Source: Synergistaceae bacterium (GTDB lineage Bacteria; Synergistota; Synergistia; Synergistales; Aminobacteriaceae). Taken from it: a DNA stretch of 49,208 bases. Below the pieces are notes generated by a model. It had not been told where the DNA came from. It saw nothing but the letters and a program-made list of their open reading frames with translations, and ran no database searches. Every line of letters begins with the position of its first letter. Positions within the stretch are counted from its first letter, which is position 1. Below are positions 25,082-34,345 of the stretch, one piece after another. The stretch spans positions 1-49,208 of the forward strand of contig JAFSUP010000088.1 of the NCBI GenBank assembly GCA_017445205.1, in the 5' to 3' direction. Both the position numbers and the translations under genes were made by a program.

Positions 25082-26230
25082 CTACATCATGCTGCGATAG
25101 AGCGCTTTAATTTCTTCGACGTTTGTATCTCTTGGATTACCAGGGCAGCAAGCGTCAGCGTAGGCGCTATCTGAAAGGAATTGAACATCTTCTTCTTTGA
25201 GAATACCCTTCAGATCCGCAGGAATCCCAACATCAGCAGATAGCTTTTTAACTGCGGCGATCGTTGCGGTTGCTGCTTCGTCGTCGTTCATGTAGTCGAT
25301 ACCATCAACACCCATCGCCTTACCAATTGCGCGATAACGTTTGCCCGCTACAGGCGCGTTGTATTCAAGCCCGTAAGGAAGGATAATCGCACATGCCACG
25401 CCATGTGGCGTATCATAGAGAGCTGAAAGTCCGTGTGCCATACTATGCACAATTCCTAATCCAACATTGGAAAATCCCATGCCCGCAATATACTGACCTA
25501 AAGCCATGCCTTCACGGCCTTCAGGGGTTCCTGCAACTGCTCCACGCAAACTGTGGCTTATCAATTTTATTGCTTCAAGATGGAACATGTCGCTGATTGT
25601 ACAAGCGCCCTTTGTAATATAGCCTTCGATTGCGTGTGTTAGAGCGTCCATGCCTGTTGATGCGGTCAAGCCTTTTGGCATTGAAGACATCATGTCCGGG
25701 TCAACAACTGCAATTTCAGGAATGTCGTTTGTATCGACACATACAAATTTGCGCTTCTTTTCAACGTCTGTAATGACGTAGTTAATTGTAACCTCCGCAG
25801 CCGTGCCAGCCGTTGTCGGAACTGCAATTGTGAAAACAGCATGGGCCTTTGTCGGTGCAACACCTTCAAGCGAACGAACATCAGCAAATTCGGGATTGTT
25901 GATTATGATTCCAACCGCCTTAGCCGTGTCCATTGCTGAACCGCCGCCAATAGCTACTATCGAATCCGCCTGTGCTTTTTTAAATGCAGCGACGCCATTT
26001 TGTACATTTTCAATCGTTGGATTTGGTTTAATGTCGCTGTAAACCTCGTAGGCAAGGCCGGCTTTGTCAAGTAGGTCCGTAACTTTTTTGGAAACACCAA
26101 ATTTCACCAAACTTGCGTCAGTGCACACAAAAATTTTTTTCTTTCCGCGTGCTTTCAGTTCCGGAGCAATGTTTTCGATTGCGCCTTTTCCATGATAGGA
26201 AATATTGTTGAGTACGATACGTGATGCCAT
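25082..26230 (-). CDS. fucO: Iron-containing alcohol dehydrogenase, lactaldehyde reductase-like
   Basis: A 382-aa group III (Fe-dependent) alcohol dehydrogenase. The NAD-binding half has the GGGSAMDTAKAVG loop. The metal site is seen as the Asp and His in STGMDALTHAIEGY, the His in GIVHSMAHGL and the His in YDTPHGVACA. FucO reduces L-lactaldehyde to L-1,2-propanediol, and the adjacent RhaD-like aldolase makes lactaldehyde, which supports that role. SD GGAGGAG; 15 bp after the aldolase gene. Relatives reduce other aldehydes, so the name is probable rather than certain. Confidence 0.85.
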   Translation of the reverse strand: MASRIVLNNISYHGKGAIENIAPELKARGKKKIFVCTDASLVKFGVSKKVTDLLDKAGLAYEVYSDIKPNPTIENVQNGVAAFKKAQADSIVAIGGGSAMDTAKAVGIIINNPEFADVRSLEGVAPTKAHAVFTIAVPTTAGTAAEVTINYVITDVEKKRKFVCVDTNDIPEIAVVDPDMMSSMPKGLTASTGMDALTHAIEGYITKGACTISDMFHLEAIKLISHSLRGAVAGTPEGREGMALGQYIAGMGFSNVGLGIVHSMAHGLSALYDTPHGVACAIILPYGLEYNAPVAGKRYRAIGKAMGVDGIDYMNDDEAATATIAAVKKLSADVGIPADLKGILKEEDVQFLSDSAYADACCPGNPRDTNVEEIKALYRSMM

Positions 26231-26245
26231 TGTATAAACTCCTCC

Positions 26246-27064
26246 TTAATTGATTTTCAAATAGCCCTCACGAGCTTTTATGCCGAATCTTCCTTCAAGT
26301 AAATGCAGTTGTTCATCTGTAATTGTATTTATTATTGGAAGATGAGCTATTTTCATGTAAATCTCTGCGGCCTTCTCGGCAGTTTCGATTAAGCCATAAG
26401 CCTCGTCTAAATCAGCTCCAGCGCCATATAGACCATGTTGAGACCATACAACTAAGCGCGCAGTTTTCATTTTTTCGGCGGTGGCTTCGCCTATTTCGTT
26501 AGTTCCGCATAACATCCACGGTAAAACGTTCACGCCGTCAGGAAATACAACTATACATTCTGTGCACATTCGCCAAAGTGTTTTTGTAAATTCTTTTTCG
26601 TCAAGCGTATGAACGTATGTCATAGCTAATAAATTTGTTGGGTGACAGTGCATTATAACGCGATTTTTTGGATTTACTTTCAATCTTGCTGCGTGGCTCA
26701 TTATATGCGTCGGAAATTCGCTTGTAAACGTGCCTCCGTCCGTAAAGCCCCACAATAATTGCGCGTTCTTACCACCGTCAACAAGTTTTACAATTCCTAA
26801 ATTTACATCAGGAGCGTATTGTATATTTTTAAAATATTTGCCAGTCCCTGTTACAAGAAAGTAACGGTTGTCAAGCTCCGGCGCGCTAAATCCAGTTGGT
26901 ATCGTTCGTAAAATCTTTGTGATATTGCAATATTCGCTGACTTCAGCCTCGCTTAATAATAATGAAATGTTGCCTCCGTTGCGTTCGTCCCAACCGTGAT
27001 TATACATGTTCGTAGCTGTGCGAACCATCTCGACCAAAAACGGGGCTGTCAAAATATCGTTCAA
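26246..27064 (-). CDS. rhaD: Class II aldolase, rhamnulose-1-phosphate aldolase-like
   Basis: A 272-aa zinc aldolase. The N-terminal NHGWDERNGGNISLLL matches RhaD (phosphate-binding Asn/Gly region). MHCHPTNLLAMTYV gives the H-x-H zinc ligands and SQHGLYGAGADLDEAYGLIE carries the third His. It cleaves rhamnulose-1-phosphate into DHAP and L-lactaldehyde. TTG start at 27064 behind GAGAGAGGA. No rhamnose isomerase or kinase is nearby; a role with another deoxysugar phosphate (for example 5-deoxyribulose-1-P from SAM by-products) remains possible. It is the first gene of a two-gene operon with the reductase; a TATAAT lies at 27106-27111 (- strand). Confidence 0.85.
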   Translation of the reverse strand: MNDILTAPFLVEMVRTATNMYNHGWDERNGGNISLLLSEAEVSEYCNITKILRTIPTGFSAPELDNRYFLVTGTGKYFKNIQYAPDVNLGIVKLVDGGKNAQLLWGFTDGGTFTSEFPTHIMSHAARLKVNPKNRVIMHCHPTNLLAMTYVHTLDEKEFTKTLWRMCTECIVVFPDGVNVLPWMLCGTNEIGEATAEKMKTARLVVWSQHGLYGAGADLDEAYGLIETAEKAAEIYMKIAHLPIINTITDEQLHLLEGRFGIKAREGYLKIN

Positions 27065-27126
27065 TATAACAATCCTCTCTCATTGAATTTCTAAATGTGT
27101 TTTTAATTATAATTTGAGCAGTGAAT

Positions 27127-27149
27127 AAAAAAAAGCCCTAAAGGGCTTG
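27127..27149 (-). terminator. Intrinsic terminator of the cupin gene
   Basis: AAGCCC (27133-27138), loop TAAA, GGGCTT (27143-27148). On the - strand this is followed by a run of eight T. It lies about 30 bp after the cupin stop and before the aldolase promoter. Confidence 0.9.
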
Positions 27150-27179
27150 AATTTTAAAATTCACAACAGCCGCTAGTTT

Positions 27180-27581
27180 TCAGCCGACCTTTGATACAGG
27201 TTCACACCATTCAGTAGAAGTTTTTTCGCCCGCGACTTCGACGGCCAAATGTTGAAACCAAGAATCCTCCGCTGCGCCGTGCCAATGCTTAACGTTCGCA
27301 GGAATGTTCACGACGTCGCCGGGTTTTAATTCGCGAGCAGGCTTGCCCCATTCCTGATAATATCCGCGTCCAGCAACGCAAATTAAAATTTGTCCGCCGC
27401 CTTTTTCAGCGTGATGAATGTGCCAATGATTTCGGCAGCCGGGTTCAAAGGTAACGTTCGCGATTATTACTTGTTCTTTTGAGAGCATGGCGAGGTAGCT
27501 TTGACCGTCAAAAAATTGTGCGTAAGCGTCGTTAGGATTTCCAAGTGGGAACACACTGAGATTTTTTTTTACTTCCGTCAT
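27180..27581 (-). CDS. Cupin-domain protein
   Basis: A 133-aa single-domain cupin. Motif 1 is GCRNHWHIHHAEKGGGQILICVAGRG (His pair, Glu-like spacing, Gly) and motif 2 is LKPGDVVNIPANVKHWHGA (Pro-Gly-Asp then His). The metal-binding His residues are all present. Such small cupins often accompany carboxymuconolactone decarboxylase-like proteins or act as isomerases; the substrate is unknown. SD AAGGAG upstream of the ATG. It has its own terminator and is not part of the aldolase operon. Confidence 0.88.
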   Translation of the reverse strand: MTEVKKNLSVFPLGNPNDAYAQFFDGQSYLAMLSKEQVIIANVTFEPGCRNHWHIHHAEKGGGQILICVAGRGYYQEWGKPARELKPGDVVNIPANVKHWHGAAEDSWFQHLAVEVAGEKTSTEWCEPVSKVG

Positions 27582-27758
27582 GTGATTTCAAAACTCCTTC
27601 ATGAAAAAATTTTTTTTATTTTAATGATTGAAGGCAGCTTGAAGTCAAGTAGAGCGCGCTCGAACGCTGTGTGTTGGGTGGGAGCTTCAAAAAGTAAGCT
27701 TTTGTTTTTGAAATTGATTTTTCATAAATTCTTCAAAATCGTATGTTATTAACTCCTA

Positions 27759-27767
27759 TGTTATATT
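27759..27767 (+). promoter_or_regulatory. Extended -10 element (TGTTATATT) of the RND efflux operon
   Basis: TG-T-TATATT lies 33 bp before the ATG at 27800, followed by the SD AGGGGTGA. The rest of the 218-bp gap after the divergent cupin gene shows an imperfect A/T-rich inverted repeat (about 27688-27714) but no gene. Confidence 0.45.
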
Positions 27768-27799
27768 GTTAAAAATTTGCATAGGGGTGATTTTTTTTA

Positions 27800-28909
27800 A
27801 TGCTCAAGTTTTTCACGCGTATCAGACTTTTATTATGGGTTCTGGCGGTTATTGGGGTTGGTGTTCTCGTTGCCACACAAGTTCGAGCTAAACTTGCACA
27901 AGCCGCTGCGAATCTGCGTTCGCTAGAAACTCAAACAGTAGATACATATCCTGTAGAAACGGAAAAATTAAAAACTTCAAATTGGGAGACGTGGCGCAGT
28001 TATTACGGTCAGGCGAAAAGCGCTCACACACAAAATATTACAACTTTTGAACGTGAAATCGTTAAGAGCGTAGCTGTAGATGTCGGCAGCCCCGTAAGAG
28101 CGGGACAGACGTTAATCACGTTGCAAGTTGCCGCGCGCGGTGCTCAAGTTCAATCAGGAAAATCGACATATGACGAAGCAAAATTAAATTACAACAGATT
28201 AAAGCAATTAAACGCAAAAGGCGGAATTTCTCAAAGCGAAGTTGATTCAGCGTACGCACGAATGAAAACTGCCGAGGCTACTTTAAGGTCTTCGCAATCG
28301 ACATTACAGCGCACAAATTTGAAAGCAAGTATTAACGGCATTGTCGCAGCGCGTAACGTCGAGCCGGGCGAAATCGCTGAAGCCGGCGTGCCTTTGCTCT
28401 CAATCGTTGATCCTAAGGAAATGGAAGCCGAGCTTATGGTCTCGAAAAAAGACATCATGAAAATTAATAAATCCACTCCCGTTGAAATTTATGTTGACGG
28501 CGTGAAGCATATAGGCTGGGTCAAACGTACAAGCCCCGAAGCTCAAAGTGGCTCTGGTTTATATCCTGTTGTTGTCGGACTGCCGGAGGACTCCGGGATT
28601 TTGCCGGGCACTTACGTCGAAGGCCGTTTTCGAGTTTCGAGTCAGCAAAATGTCGTTGTGATTCCGTCAAACGTAGTTATCTACCGCGGCGACGTACAGT
28701 CGGTGTATCTTGCGAAGGGCAACAAAGCTCAACTTACAAAAATCACAACCGGCGAAGGCCGTGAAGGTCGTGTTGTTGTTACATCAGGACTTAAACCCGG
28801 CGATGACTTAATCACAAGCGGCAATAGAGTTTTATACGACGGCGCGGAGATAATTCAAAAAGTTGACCTTGCCGGCAAAAATAATTCAGATAATTCTAAC
28901 GAGGGGTAA
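27800..28909 (+). CDS. RND efflux periplasmic adaptor (membrane fusion protein)
   Basis: A 369-aa HlyD/AcrA-like adaptor. An N-terminal membrane anchor (10-26) leads to the lipoyl halves (VKSVAVDVGSPVRAGQTLITL and LKASINGIVAARNVEPGEIAEAG). They flank a short alpha-hairpin (about residues 118-165), then beta-barrel and membrane-proximal domains. It connects the pump encoded 3 bp downstream with an outer-membrane channel. No TolC-like gene is in the window. Confidence 0.93.
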   Translation: MLKFFTRIRLLLWVLAVIGVGVLVATQVRAKLAQAAANLRSLETQTVDTYPVETEKLKTSNWETWRSYYGQAKSAHTQNITTFEREIVKSVAVDVGSPVRAGQTLITLQVAARGAQVQSGKSTYDEAKLNYNRLKQLNAKGGISQSEVDSAYARMKTAEATLRSSQSTLQRTNLKASINGIVAARNVEPGEIAEAGVPLLSIVDPKEMEAELMVSKKDIMKINKSTPVEIYVDGVKHIGWVKRTSPEAQSGSGLYPVVVGLPEDSGILPGTYVEGRFRVSSQQNVVVIPSNVVIYRGDVQSVYLAKGNKAQLTKITTGEGREGRVVVTSGLKPGDDLITSGNRVLYDGAEIIQKVDLAGKNNSDNSNEG

Positions 28910-28912
28910 TTC

Positions 28913-31900
28913 ATGCGTGGCTTCGTAAAATTTTGTATTTATCACCCGGTCTTCACCGGGTGTTCTGTTGTTATATGGATTTTGCTTGGAATTTCAAGCT
29001 ATTTCACGCTCGGCGTCACTCTTTATCCCGATGTTGAATTTCCTTTCGTTCTTGTCCGAACGACTTACACCGGCGCAGGCCCGAATGAAATCGAGCAGCT
29101 AATCAGCAAGCCTCTTGAAGACGCTCTAGCTGACCTTGAAAATTTGAAATCGCTCACGACTTACTCACTCGAAGGCACTTCAATGGTCGCTGTAGAAATG
29201 GAGGCCGGAACAAATCCAGACTTAGCTCTCGTTGACGTCAACAACAAAGTCAAGGCTAAAGTCCCGGATCTGCCTGACGACGCCGACGAACCTGTCTCAA
29301 GTAAATTTGATATTAGCGCACAGCCGTTCTTGATAATTTCGTTCTCGTCAAGTATGCCAGAAAAGACCGCGAAAAAAATGATCGAGGACAGAATTCAGCC
29401 TGTTGTCGCTCGTGTTGACGGTGTAGGAAGAGTTGACGTCAGCGGCGGTAGAGACAGAGAAATTCATATTAATCTTGACCCTGCGGCCTTGAGCGATTAC
29501 GGAATAACTTACATGCAAGTCTGCAACGTCGTAGCGGCGAACAACCAGACGACGCCTTCAGGTTATGTAACGCAGCGTAAAGATGAAGTTTCTTTGCGAC
29601 TTATGGGCGAGTTTAACGACGTTGAACAACTTGAAAATATTTTGATTCCGACTCCGACGGGCCAACCTGTAAGACTTTCAATGCTTGGCGAGGTTGTTGA
29701 CGGTGAAGAAGATCAACGAAGTATGGCGCGTGCGGACGGAAAACCCGTTGTACAGTTACGAATAAGCCCGCGTTCTAATGCTGACGTCGTTGAAGCCGGA
29801 AGATTAATCAAGCGTCTTATGACCCGCACAATGCGCGACTATCCTGATTTCACATATGAATATACTTACGATGACACTGGATTTGTAGAGAGCGCAGTCA
29901 AAAACATCATTCGCGACACGTTAATTGGAATTGCTCTCACGGCTCTTGTAATTTATTTATTCTTAGGCCGATTCGGCGCTACGTTCATCGTCGCGTTCTC
30001 AATGCCTGTTGCGTTTGCAGCTACGTTCGTTCCGTTGCAGATTCACGGCTACACGCTGAATCTTATGAGTACGCTCGGCCTTGCTCTTTCAATGGGAACG
30101 TTAGTTATGAACGCGATCTTGATAATTCAAAATATTTATAGATTTCGCGATATGGGCTACGGAGCTTTTGAGGCCGCCGAAGAAGGCACGGTAGAAATTT
30201 CTATGTCAGTTCTTGCGGGCGTCTTGACAAACTTAGGCGTCTTTATGCCGGTCGCCTTGATGTCAACGATCGCGGGACAATTCCTGAAGCCTTACGCCGT
30301 TACGATCGTTTACGCTACAGCTTTCTCTCTTTGGGTAACGATGGCGGTTACTCCGTGCTTGGCCGCGCGAATGAAAAAGAAACAAAATGATTCAGGCGAG
30401 CTGCCTTTAATCGGAAAGATTTTGACTGGGTGGTGGAATTGGATTTTCAACGGCTTCCGCGATATGTTCTATATAATCCTTCACGTAGCTATGAAATTCC
30501 CGTTCTTAACGATAGTGTTCACAATTCTTGCGACTTACGGCTCATTGAAGCTCGGTGGCTTCATAGGAACGCAGTTTACTCCGGCGACTGATGATGGCAC
30601 AGTCAGAATTACGCTGACGCTCGATAATAACTCTTCGATTCACAAGACCGCGGACTTAGTCTATCAAGTTGAAGATTATATAAACAAGTTGCCCGAAAAA
30701 AAATATGTTAATCACGTCGTCTCAACTGTAGCAGGCTCAATGAGGAGCAATTCTATCAGCGAAGCTCAAGTAGCTTTGTATCTCAACGATGACCCAGATA
30801 GACCTTCGACGCAAGACTTTGCTGACAAGATTCGCCCATGGCTGACGCAGCTCCCCGGCGTTCAAGTCGCAATCGCAGCAACACGTTCGGGCTTCGGCAA
30901 CGCTATCGAAATTCAAGTTAAAGGCGAAGACTTAGACGTTCTTTATAACTTCGCTGAAGAAATTCGCGCACGTGGTCGAAACGTTCCAGGCGTTCGAGAC
31001 TTAAAAACAGAAATGGAAATGGGCAAGCCTGAATTACAAGTGAAGCCGATTCGTTGGCGACTTGCTCCGCTCGGTCTAAATATTTCGGACTTAGCGAGCG
31101 TCGTTCGAGGCTATTTAATCGGACGCGACTCTGGAAAATTCCGTCAGGGCGGTTACGAATACGACATCAAAGCACGAATTAGCCGAGAGAAAGCTAGCGA
31201 CATATTCACTGCTCACGAACTTCCGATTATGACGAGTTATGGACTTGTGCCACTTGACGAAATGACTGACATAGCGTGGAGCGATTCGCCCACAGAGATT
31301 AGAAGGGTTGAACGTCAGCGCGCAGTCGTTATTACGGGGGACGTTCGTTATATAACGTCAGGCGAAGGCAACGCCCGAATGAAAGAATTAGTTGATTCAA
31401 TGGAAATTCCCGAGGGCGTTACGATTAATTTCGGTGGTGAACAAGAAGACATGGCCGAAAATTTCACAGAATTAATTAGAACACTCATTATCGCTATCGT
31501 GGTTACGTATCTTGTAGTCGCTGCAATTTTGGAAAGCTGGATTTACAGCGCTGTAATTCTCGCTACGGTTCCAATGGCTGCTATCGGAGTTGTTCCCGCG
31601 ATGTTAATCTCTGATGTTAATATTTCGATTTTTGCTTTAATCGGCATGATTATGTTAGTCGGAATGGTCGTTAATAACGCGATTGTCGTTGTCGATTACG
31701 CGGAAGTCTTAAGATTGAAGGGTACTCACCCTTATAAGGCCGTTGAAGAAGCTTGCCACGTTCGATTCAAGTCGCTCTTGATGGCGGTCGTTACATCGGT
31801 CGTATCGTTGCTGCCGTTGCTTTCAACTGGGCGCGGTTCGGAAATGAAACGCCCGATCGCGGTCGTCGCTATCGGTGGCTTAATTGCCGGAGGAATGTTA

Positions 31901-32038
31901 GCAATGTTGTCGATACCGGCTGCCTATAAACTTGTCTGGCGCGTGAAAATCCTTTGGAACAAACTCATGGGCCACGAACTTAGCATCAAAGACGATGACA
32001 GCCAAATGTATGACGACGATGACGACTGGGGAGATTAA
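28913..32038 (+). CDS. RND-family efflux pump, lacking the TM4 aspartates
   Basis: A 1041-aa AcrB-like transporter of normal length and order: TM1, porter domain, TM2-6, second porter domain, TM7-12. The periplasmic start (PDVEFPFVLVRTTYTGAGPNEIEQ style) and AcrB-like repeats are clear. In TM4, where active pumps have 'GLLVDDAIVVVEN', this protein reads GTLVMNAILIIQN, so both proton-relay Asp are replaced (Met and Asn). TM10 reads GMVVNNAIVVVDY, without the Lys of AcrB but with an Asp further on. The pump may use another acidic residue or be impaired. The C-terminus is very acidic ([15 protein letters not shown]). The CitG-like frame overlaps the 3' end. Confidence 0.92.
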   Translation: MRGFVKFCIYHPVFTGCSVVIWILLGISSYFTLGVTLYPDVEFPFVLVRTTYTGAGPNEIEQLISKPLEDALADLENLKSLTTYSLEGTSMVAVEMEAGTNPDLALVDVNNKVKAKVPDLPDDADEPVSSKFDISAQPFLIISFSSSMPEKTAKKMIEDRIQPVVARVDGVGRVDVSGGRDREIHINLDPAALSDYGITYMQVCNVVAANNQTTPSGYVTQRKDEVSLRLMGEFNDVEQLENILIPTPTGQPVRLSMLGEVVDGEEDQRSMARADGKPVVQLRISPRSNADVVEAGRLIKRLMTRTMRDYPDFTYEYTYDDTGFVESAVKNIIRDTLIGIALTALVIYLFLGRFGATFIVAFSMPVAFAATFVPLQIHGYTLNLMSTLGLALSMGTLVMNAILIIQNIYRFRDMGYGAFEAAEEGTVEISMSVLAGVLTNLGVFMPVALMSTIAGQFLKPYAVTIVYATAFSLWVTMAVTPCLAARMKKKQNDSGELPLIGKILTGWWNWIFNGFRDMFYIILHVAMKFPFLTIVFTILATYGSLKLGGFIGTQFTPATDDGTVRITLTLDNNSSIHKTADLVYQVEDYINKLPEKKYVNHVVSTVAGSMRSNSISEAQVALYLNDDPDRPSTQDFADKIRPWLTQLPGVQVAIAATRSGFGNAIEIQVKGEDLDVLYNFAEEIRARGRNVPGVRDLKTEMEMGKPELQVKPIRWRLAPLGLNISDLASVVRGYLIGRDSGKFRQGGYEYDIKARISREKASDIFTAHELPIMTSYGLVPLDEMTDIAWSDSPTEIRRVERQRAVVITGDVRYITSGEGNARMKELVDSMEIPEGVTINFGGEQEDMAENFTELIRTLIIAIVVTYLVVAAILESWIYSAVILATVPMAAIGVVPAMLISDVNISIFALIGMIMLVGMVVNNAIVVVDYAEVLRLKGTHPYKAVEEACHVRFKSLLMAVVTSVVSLLPLLSTGRGSEMKRPIAVVAIGGLIAGGMLAMLSIPAAYKLVWRVKILWNKLMGHELSIKDDDSQMYDDDDDWGD

Positions 32039-32939
32039 AACAAGTAGGAACGAGGAAGTAGGAAGTAGGAACGAAAAAACAAAACTTCCTAACTCCTCAC
32101 TCCTAACTCCTAGTTTAATTGGGACACTGGCACTTGAGGCAATGTTGATCGAAGTGTCAGTAACTCCCAAACCGGGACTTGTCGATCGAAATAATTCAGG
32201 AGCTCATAGAGATATGGGCTTCTTTACTTTTATAAAAAGCGCCGCGGCATTGCGAGGTTCATTTGAAGAGTTTGCGCGAGCCGGAGAAAGTTTTAATGAC
32301 GCTGAAGAAATTCAAAATCTCTTCCCCATAATTCGCCAAATCGGAATCGAAGCCGAAAAAAAAATGTTCGCTGCAACGAATGGCATTAACACTCATAAAG
32401 GAGAAATTTTTTCATTGGGATTATTAAGTGCGGCGGCGGGGTATCTAGCAGGGGAAAAAATTTCTTTCACGCCCGAAGATGTTGCGAACACGGCTGCGAA
32501 AATTTGCGCGGGAATTTGTGAAAAAGATTTTGCGGGAGTTCATGAGAAAGATAAAAAATTTTTGACGAAGGGCGAACGCGTTTATATTGAACACGGTATT
32601 ACGGGCATACGCGGCGAAGCTGAAGCAGGTTATCCGATTGTGATTAAAAATTCTTTGCCGGCTCTGAAAAATTATTTGTCGCAGGGTCTGAATTTGAATG
32701 ACGCGTTGGCCTTCACATTAATTCACATAATGGCGGAAGCTCACGACACGAATATAATTTCACGTCGCGACATCAAAACCGCCGAACAAGTTCGACAACG
32801 AGCCGCCGATTTAATTAAAAATGGAATAACGATTGAAGAGATTTATAAATTTGACTGCGATTTAATTTCTGAATATGTAAGTCCCGGAGGAGCAGGAGAT
32901 TTATTAGCGGTTACTTATTTTTTATTTCACTGTTCGTAA
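31995..32939 (+). CDS. CitG/MdcB-like triphosphoribosyl-dephospho-CoA synthase; start uncertain
   Basis: The family segments are clear from about 32125 onward: [71 protein letters not shown] and [15 protein letters not shown] near the end. CitG makes the prosthetic group precursor of citrate lyase (MdcB for malonate decarboxylase), but no lyase genes adjoin. The frame is open upstream to ATGs at 31995, 32010 and 32019 inside the RND gene, none with an SD. It then runs through the inverted heptamer repeat (32044-32113), which would add a low-complexity N-terminal extension. The first family-internal ATG is at 32142, too late to keep the first helix. The true start is therefore open. Confidence 0.8.
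   Translation: MTAKCMTTMTTGEIKTSRNEEVGSRNEKTKLPNSSLLTPSLIGTLALEAMLIEVSVTPKPGLVDRNNSGAHRDMGFFTFIKSAAALRGSFEEFARAGESFNDAEEIQNLFPIIRQIGIEAEKKMFAATNGINTHKGEIFSLGLLSAAAGYLAGEKISFTPEDVANTAAKICAGICEKDFAGVHEKDKKFLTKGERVYIEHGITGIRGEAEAGYPIVIKNSLPALKNYLSQGLNLNDALAFTLIHIMAEAHDTNIISRRDIKTAEQVRQRAADLIKNGITIEEIYKFDCDLISEYVSPGGAGDLLAVTYFLFHCS
32042..32116. repeat. Heptamer repeat locus C: inverted pair (4 + 4 units)
   Basis: Units GTAGGAA, CGAGGAA, GTAGGAA, GTAGGAA (32044-32071) on +, a 14-nt A-rich spacer, then TTCCTAA, CTCCTCA, CTCCTAA, CTCCTAG (32086-32113). The two arms can fold into an imperfect hairpin. The left boundary is CAAGTAGGAA. The second arm read on the - strand is nearly the same as locus A (TTAGGAG TGAGGAG TTAGGAA). 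The whole block is open in the frame of the CitG-like gene. Confidence 0.9.
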
Positions 32940-33466
32940 AAATAAGATTGTTCGATACCTTTGAAAATTATTTCTCTATCTTCGATTTTGTCAGTTAAAT
33001 TTTTTTGTATCAAGAAACGAATTTCAAGGTCATTAACGGGGCTGCGCTCCATTGCTTGCAAGTAAGCGGTCTTGTCTATCTTAGCCCACTCGACGACCTT
33101 GCCAAGTCTTTTTTTCAAAATCATGTCGAGCCATATACGAGTGCTTCGGCCGTTGCCTTCCATGAACGGGTGAGCTATATTCATTTCAACATACTTCGCG
33201 ATTATGTCTTCAAAAGATTCTTCCGGCATTTTTTCAACCGCCGCGAGGACTTCTCTTAAATACAAGCAATTAGCAAAACGAAAATTTCCCTTCGCGATGT
33301 TCTGTGTGCGGACTTGCCCGGCAAAATCATAAAGTCCATCGAAAAAAGCTTTGTGAATAGCTTGCAGTCCTTTTAGCGTTCCGACTTCGACGCGATTAAC
33401 ATTGCCGCTGATAAAAAATTGTTTTGCGTTTTCGAGACTCTTGGCGTCAATTTCAGATTGCGTCAT
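32927..33466 (-). CDS. Fic-domain protein (probable AMPylator) with C-terminal inhibitory-type motif
   Basis: A 179-aa Fic protein. The active-site loop [17 protein letters not shown] (about residues 98-114) has the catalytic His, the Glu of HPFxEGNGR and both Arg. The flap region lies near [11 protein letters not shown]. The last residues [10 protein letters not shown] contain S-x-x-x-E, the pattern of the C-terminal inhibitory helix of small (class III) Fic proteins; the usual next Gly/Asn is Gln here. Fic enzymes usually transfer AMP to target proteins. No antitoxin gene adjoins, in line with self-inhibition. The 3' end overlaps the CitG-like stop by 13 bp (convergent). Confidence 0.93.
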   Translation of the reverse strand: MTQSEIDAKSLENAKQFFISGNVNRVEVGTLKGLQAIHKAFFDGLYDFAGQVRTQNIAKGNFRFANCLYLREVLAAVEKMPEESFEDIIAKYVEMNIAHPFMEGNGRSTRIWLDMILKKRLGKVVEWAKIDKTAYLQAMERSPVNDLEIRFLIQKNLTDKIEDREIIFKGIEQSYFYEQ

Positions 33467-33471
33467 AATTA

Positions 33472-34326
33472 TTATTTCTCGTTTGATTTACGTGAAGTTC
33501 GTTCCCATTCTCTCGTAATGACGTGATCCATAATCCTCCGACGCTCTCTCGTTGAGATTTCATTTATAGCATCGTTGATAGACTGTAGCAATTTCGTATC
33601 GGCCTTCCGTACTCCGGCACACAAACCCGTAAAGCCAAGGTCAAAACCGTTTCCTTCCGAAAATCTTAGCACTTTGAGTTCTCTGCTATAAGTTTTTGAG
33701 TATGACAAGCCTGTATCATAATTTACGACAGTGCCATCTACTTTGAAATTACGAACTTCTTCAATTATTTCTTGTTGTGTCATCAGTGGGGGAAAATGAT
33801 TTACGTTAGGGATCTGCTTAATAACGTCATCGAAGCGGGAGCCTGTTTGAGCGAGCATTTTCGCGCCTTCAAGTTCTTTAATAGATTCGGCGTCTGCATA
33901 TTTGCTATTTCTATTTATGAGTACAGCGTATTCAACTTTGCTAACCTCGTATGGTATTGAAAACGATATATTTTTTTTTCGCTCGTCAGTGTCAACCATG
34001 CCTGAGAAAATCGCGTCAATTTCGTGTCGGGTTAGAGCCTTTATTAAATTGTCAAAAGCAATTTTTTTGAATACAATTTTCGCTCCGAGTTGTTTAGCAA
34101 CCAGAGCCGCCATTTGAACGTCATAGCCTTCGGCATAAAATCCCTCATTGTTCGATAGCGGGAAATTACTTTCAGTTGGAGCATCTTCTTCCCAATTATA
34201 AGGCGCATGATCGCATTCAACGCCTACGCGAAAAAACTGTAATTTATCGTCAGGCATTAGAAATTTATAAGCAACCGCGATTAAAACTAAAAGAGCTAAA
34301 AGAGCAAGTAAAAAATATTTTTTCAT
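33472..34326 (-). CDS. Extracellular solute-binding protein, family 3 (amino-acid type)
   Basis: A 284-aa protein from [16 protein letters not shown]; an in-frame ATG six codons earlier (34344) is the alternative, neither with a strong SD. The N-terminal hydrophobic stretch (5-21) is a signal anchor or signal peptide. Then come the family 3 features: [62 protein letters not shown], and YDTGLSYSK in the hinge-to-lobe-1 return. No ABC permease or ATPase genes follow, so it may serve a distant transporter or act as a receptor. It lies 5 bp upstream of fic in the same direction. Confidence 0.85.
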   Translation of the reverse strand: MKKYFLLALLALLVLIAVAYKFLMPDDKLQFFRVGVECDHAPYNWEEDAPTESNFPLSNNEGFYAEGYDVQMAALVAKQLGAKIVFKKIAFDNLIKALTRHEIDAIFSGMVDTDERKKNISFSIPYEVSKVEYAVLINRNSKYADAESIKELEGAKMLAQTGSRFDDVIKQIPNVNHFPPLMTQQEIIEEVRNFKVDGTVVNYDTGLSYSKTYSRELKVLRFSEGNGFDLGFTGLCAGVRKADTKLLQSINDAINEISTRERRRIMDHVITREWERTSRKSNEK

Positions 34327-34345
34327 TTCGTTTTTAAAGCACAAA

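Noticed and set aside
27582..27758. Small gene or mobile element in the gap before the RND operon
   Set aside because: No frame with an SD and no terminal inverted repeats; only an A/T-rich imperfect inverted repeat near 27688-27714 is seen.
33005..33259. A + strand gene inside fic
   Set aside because: It is antisense to a well-supported Fic reading frame and has no SD or family pattern.
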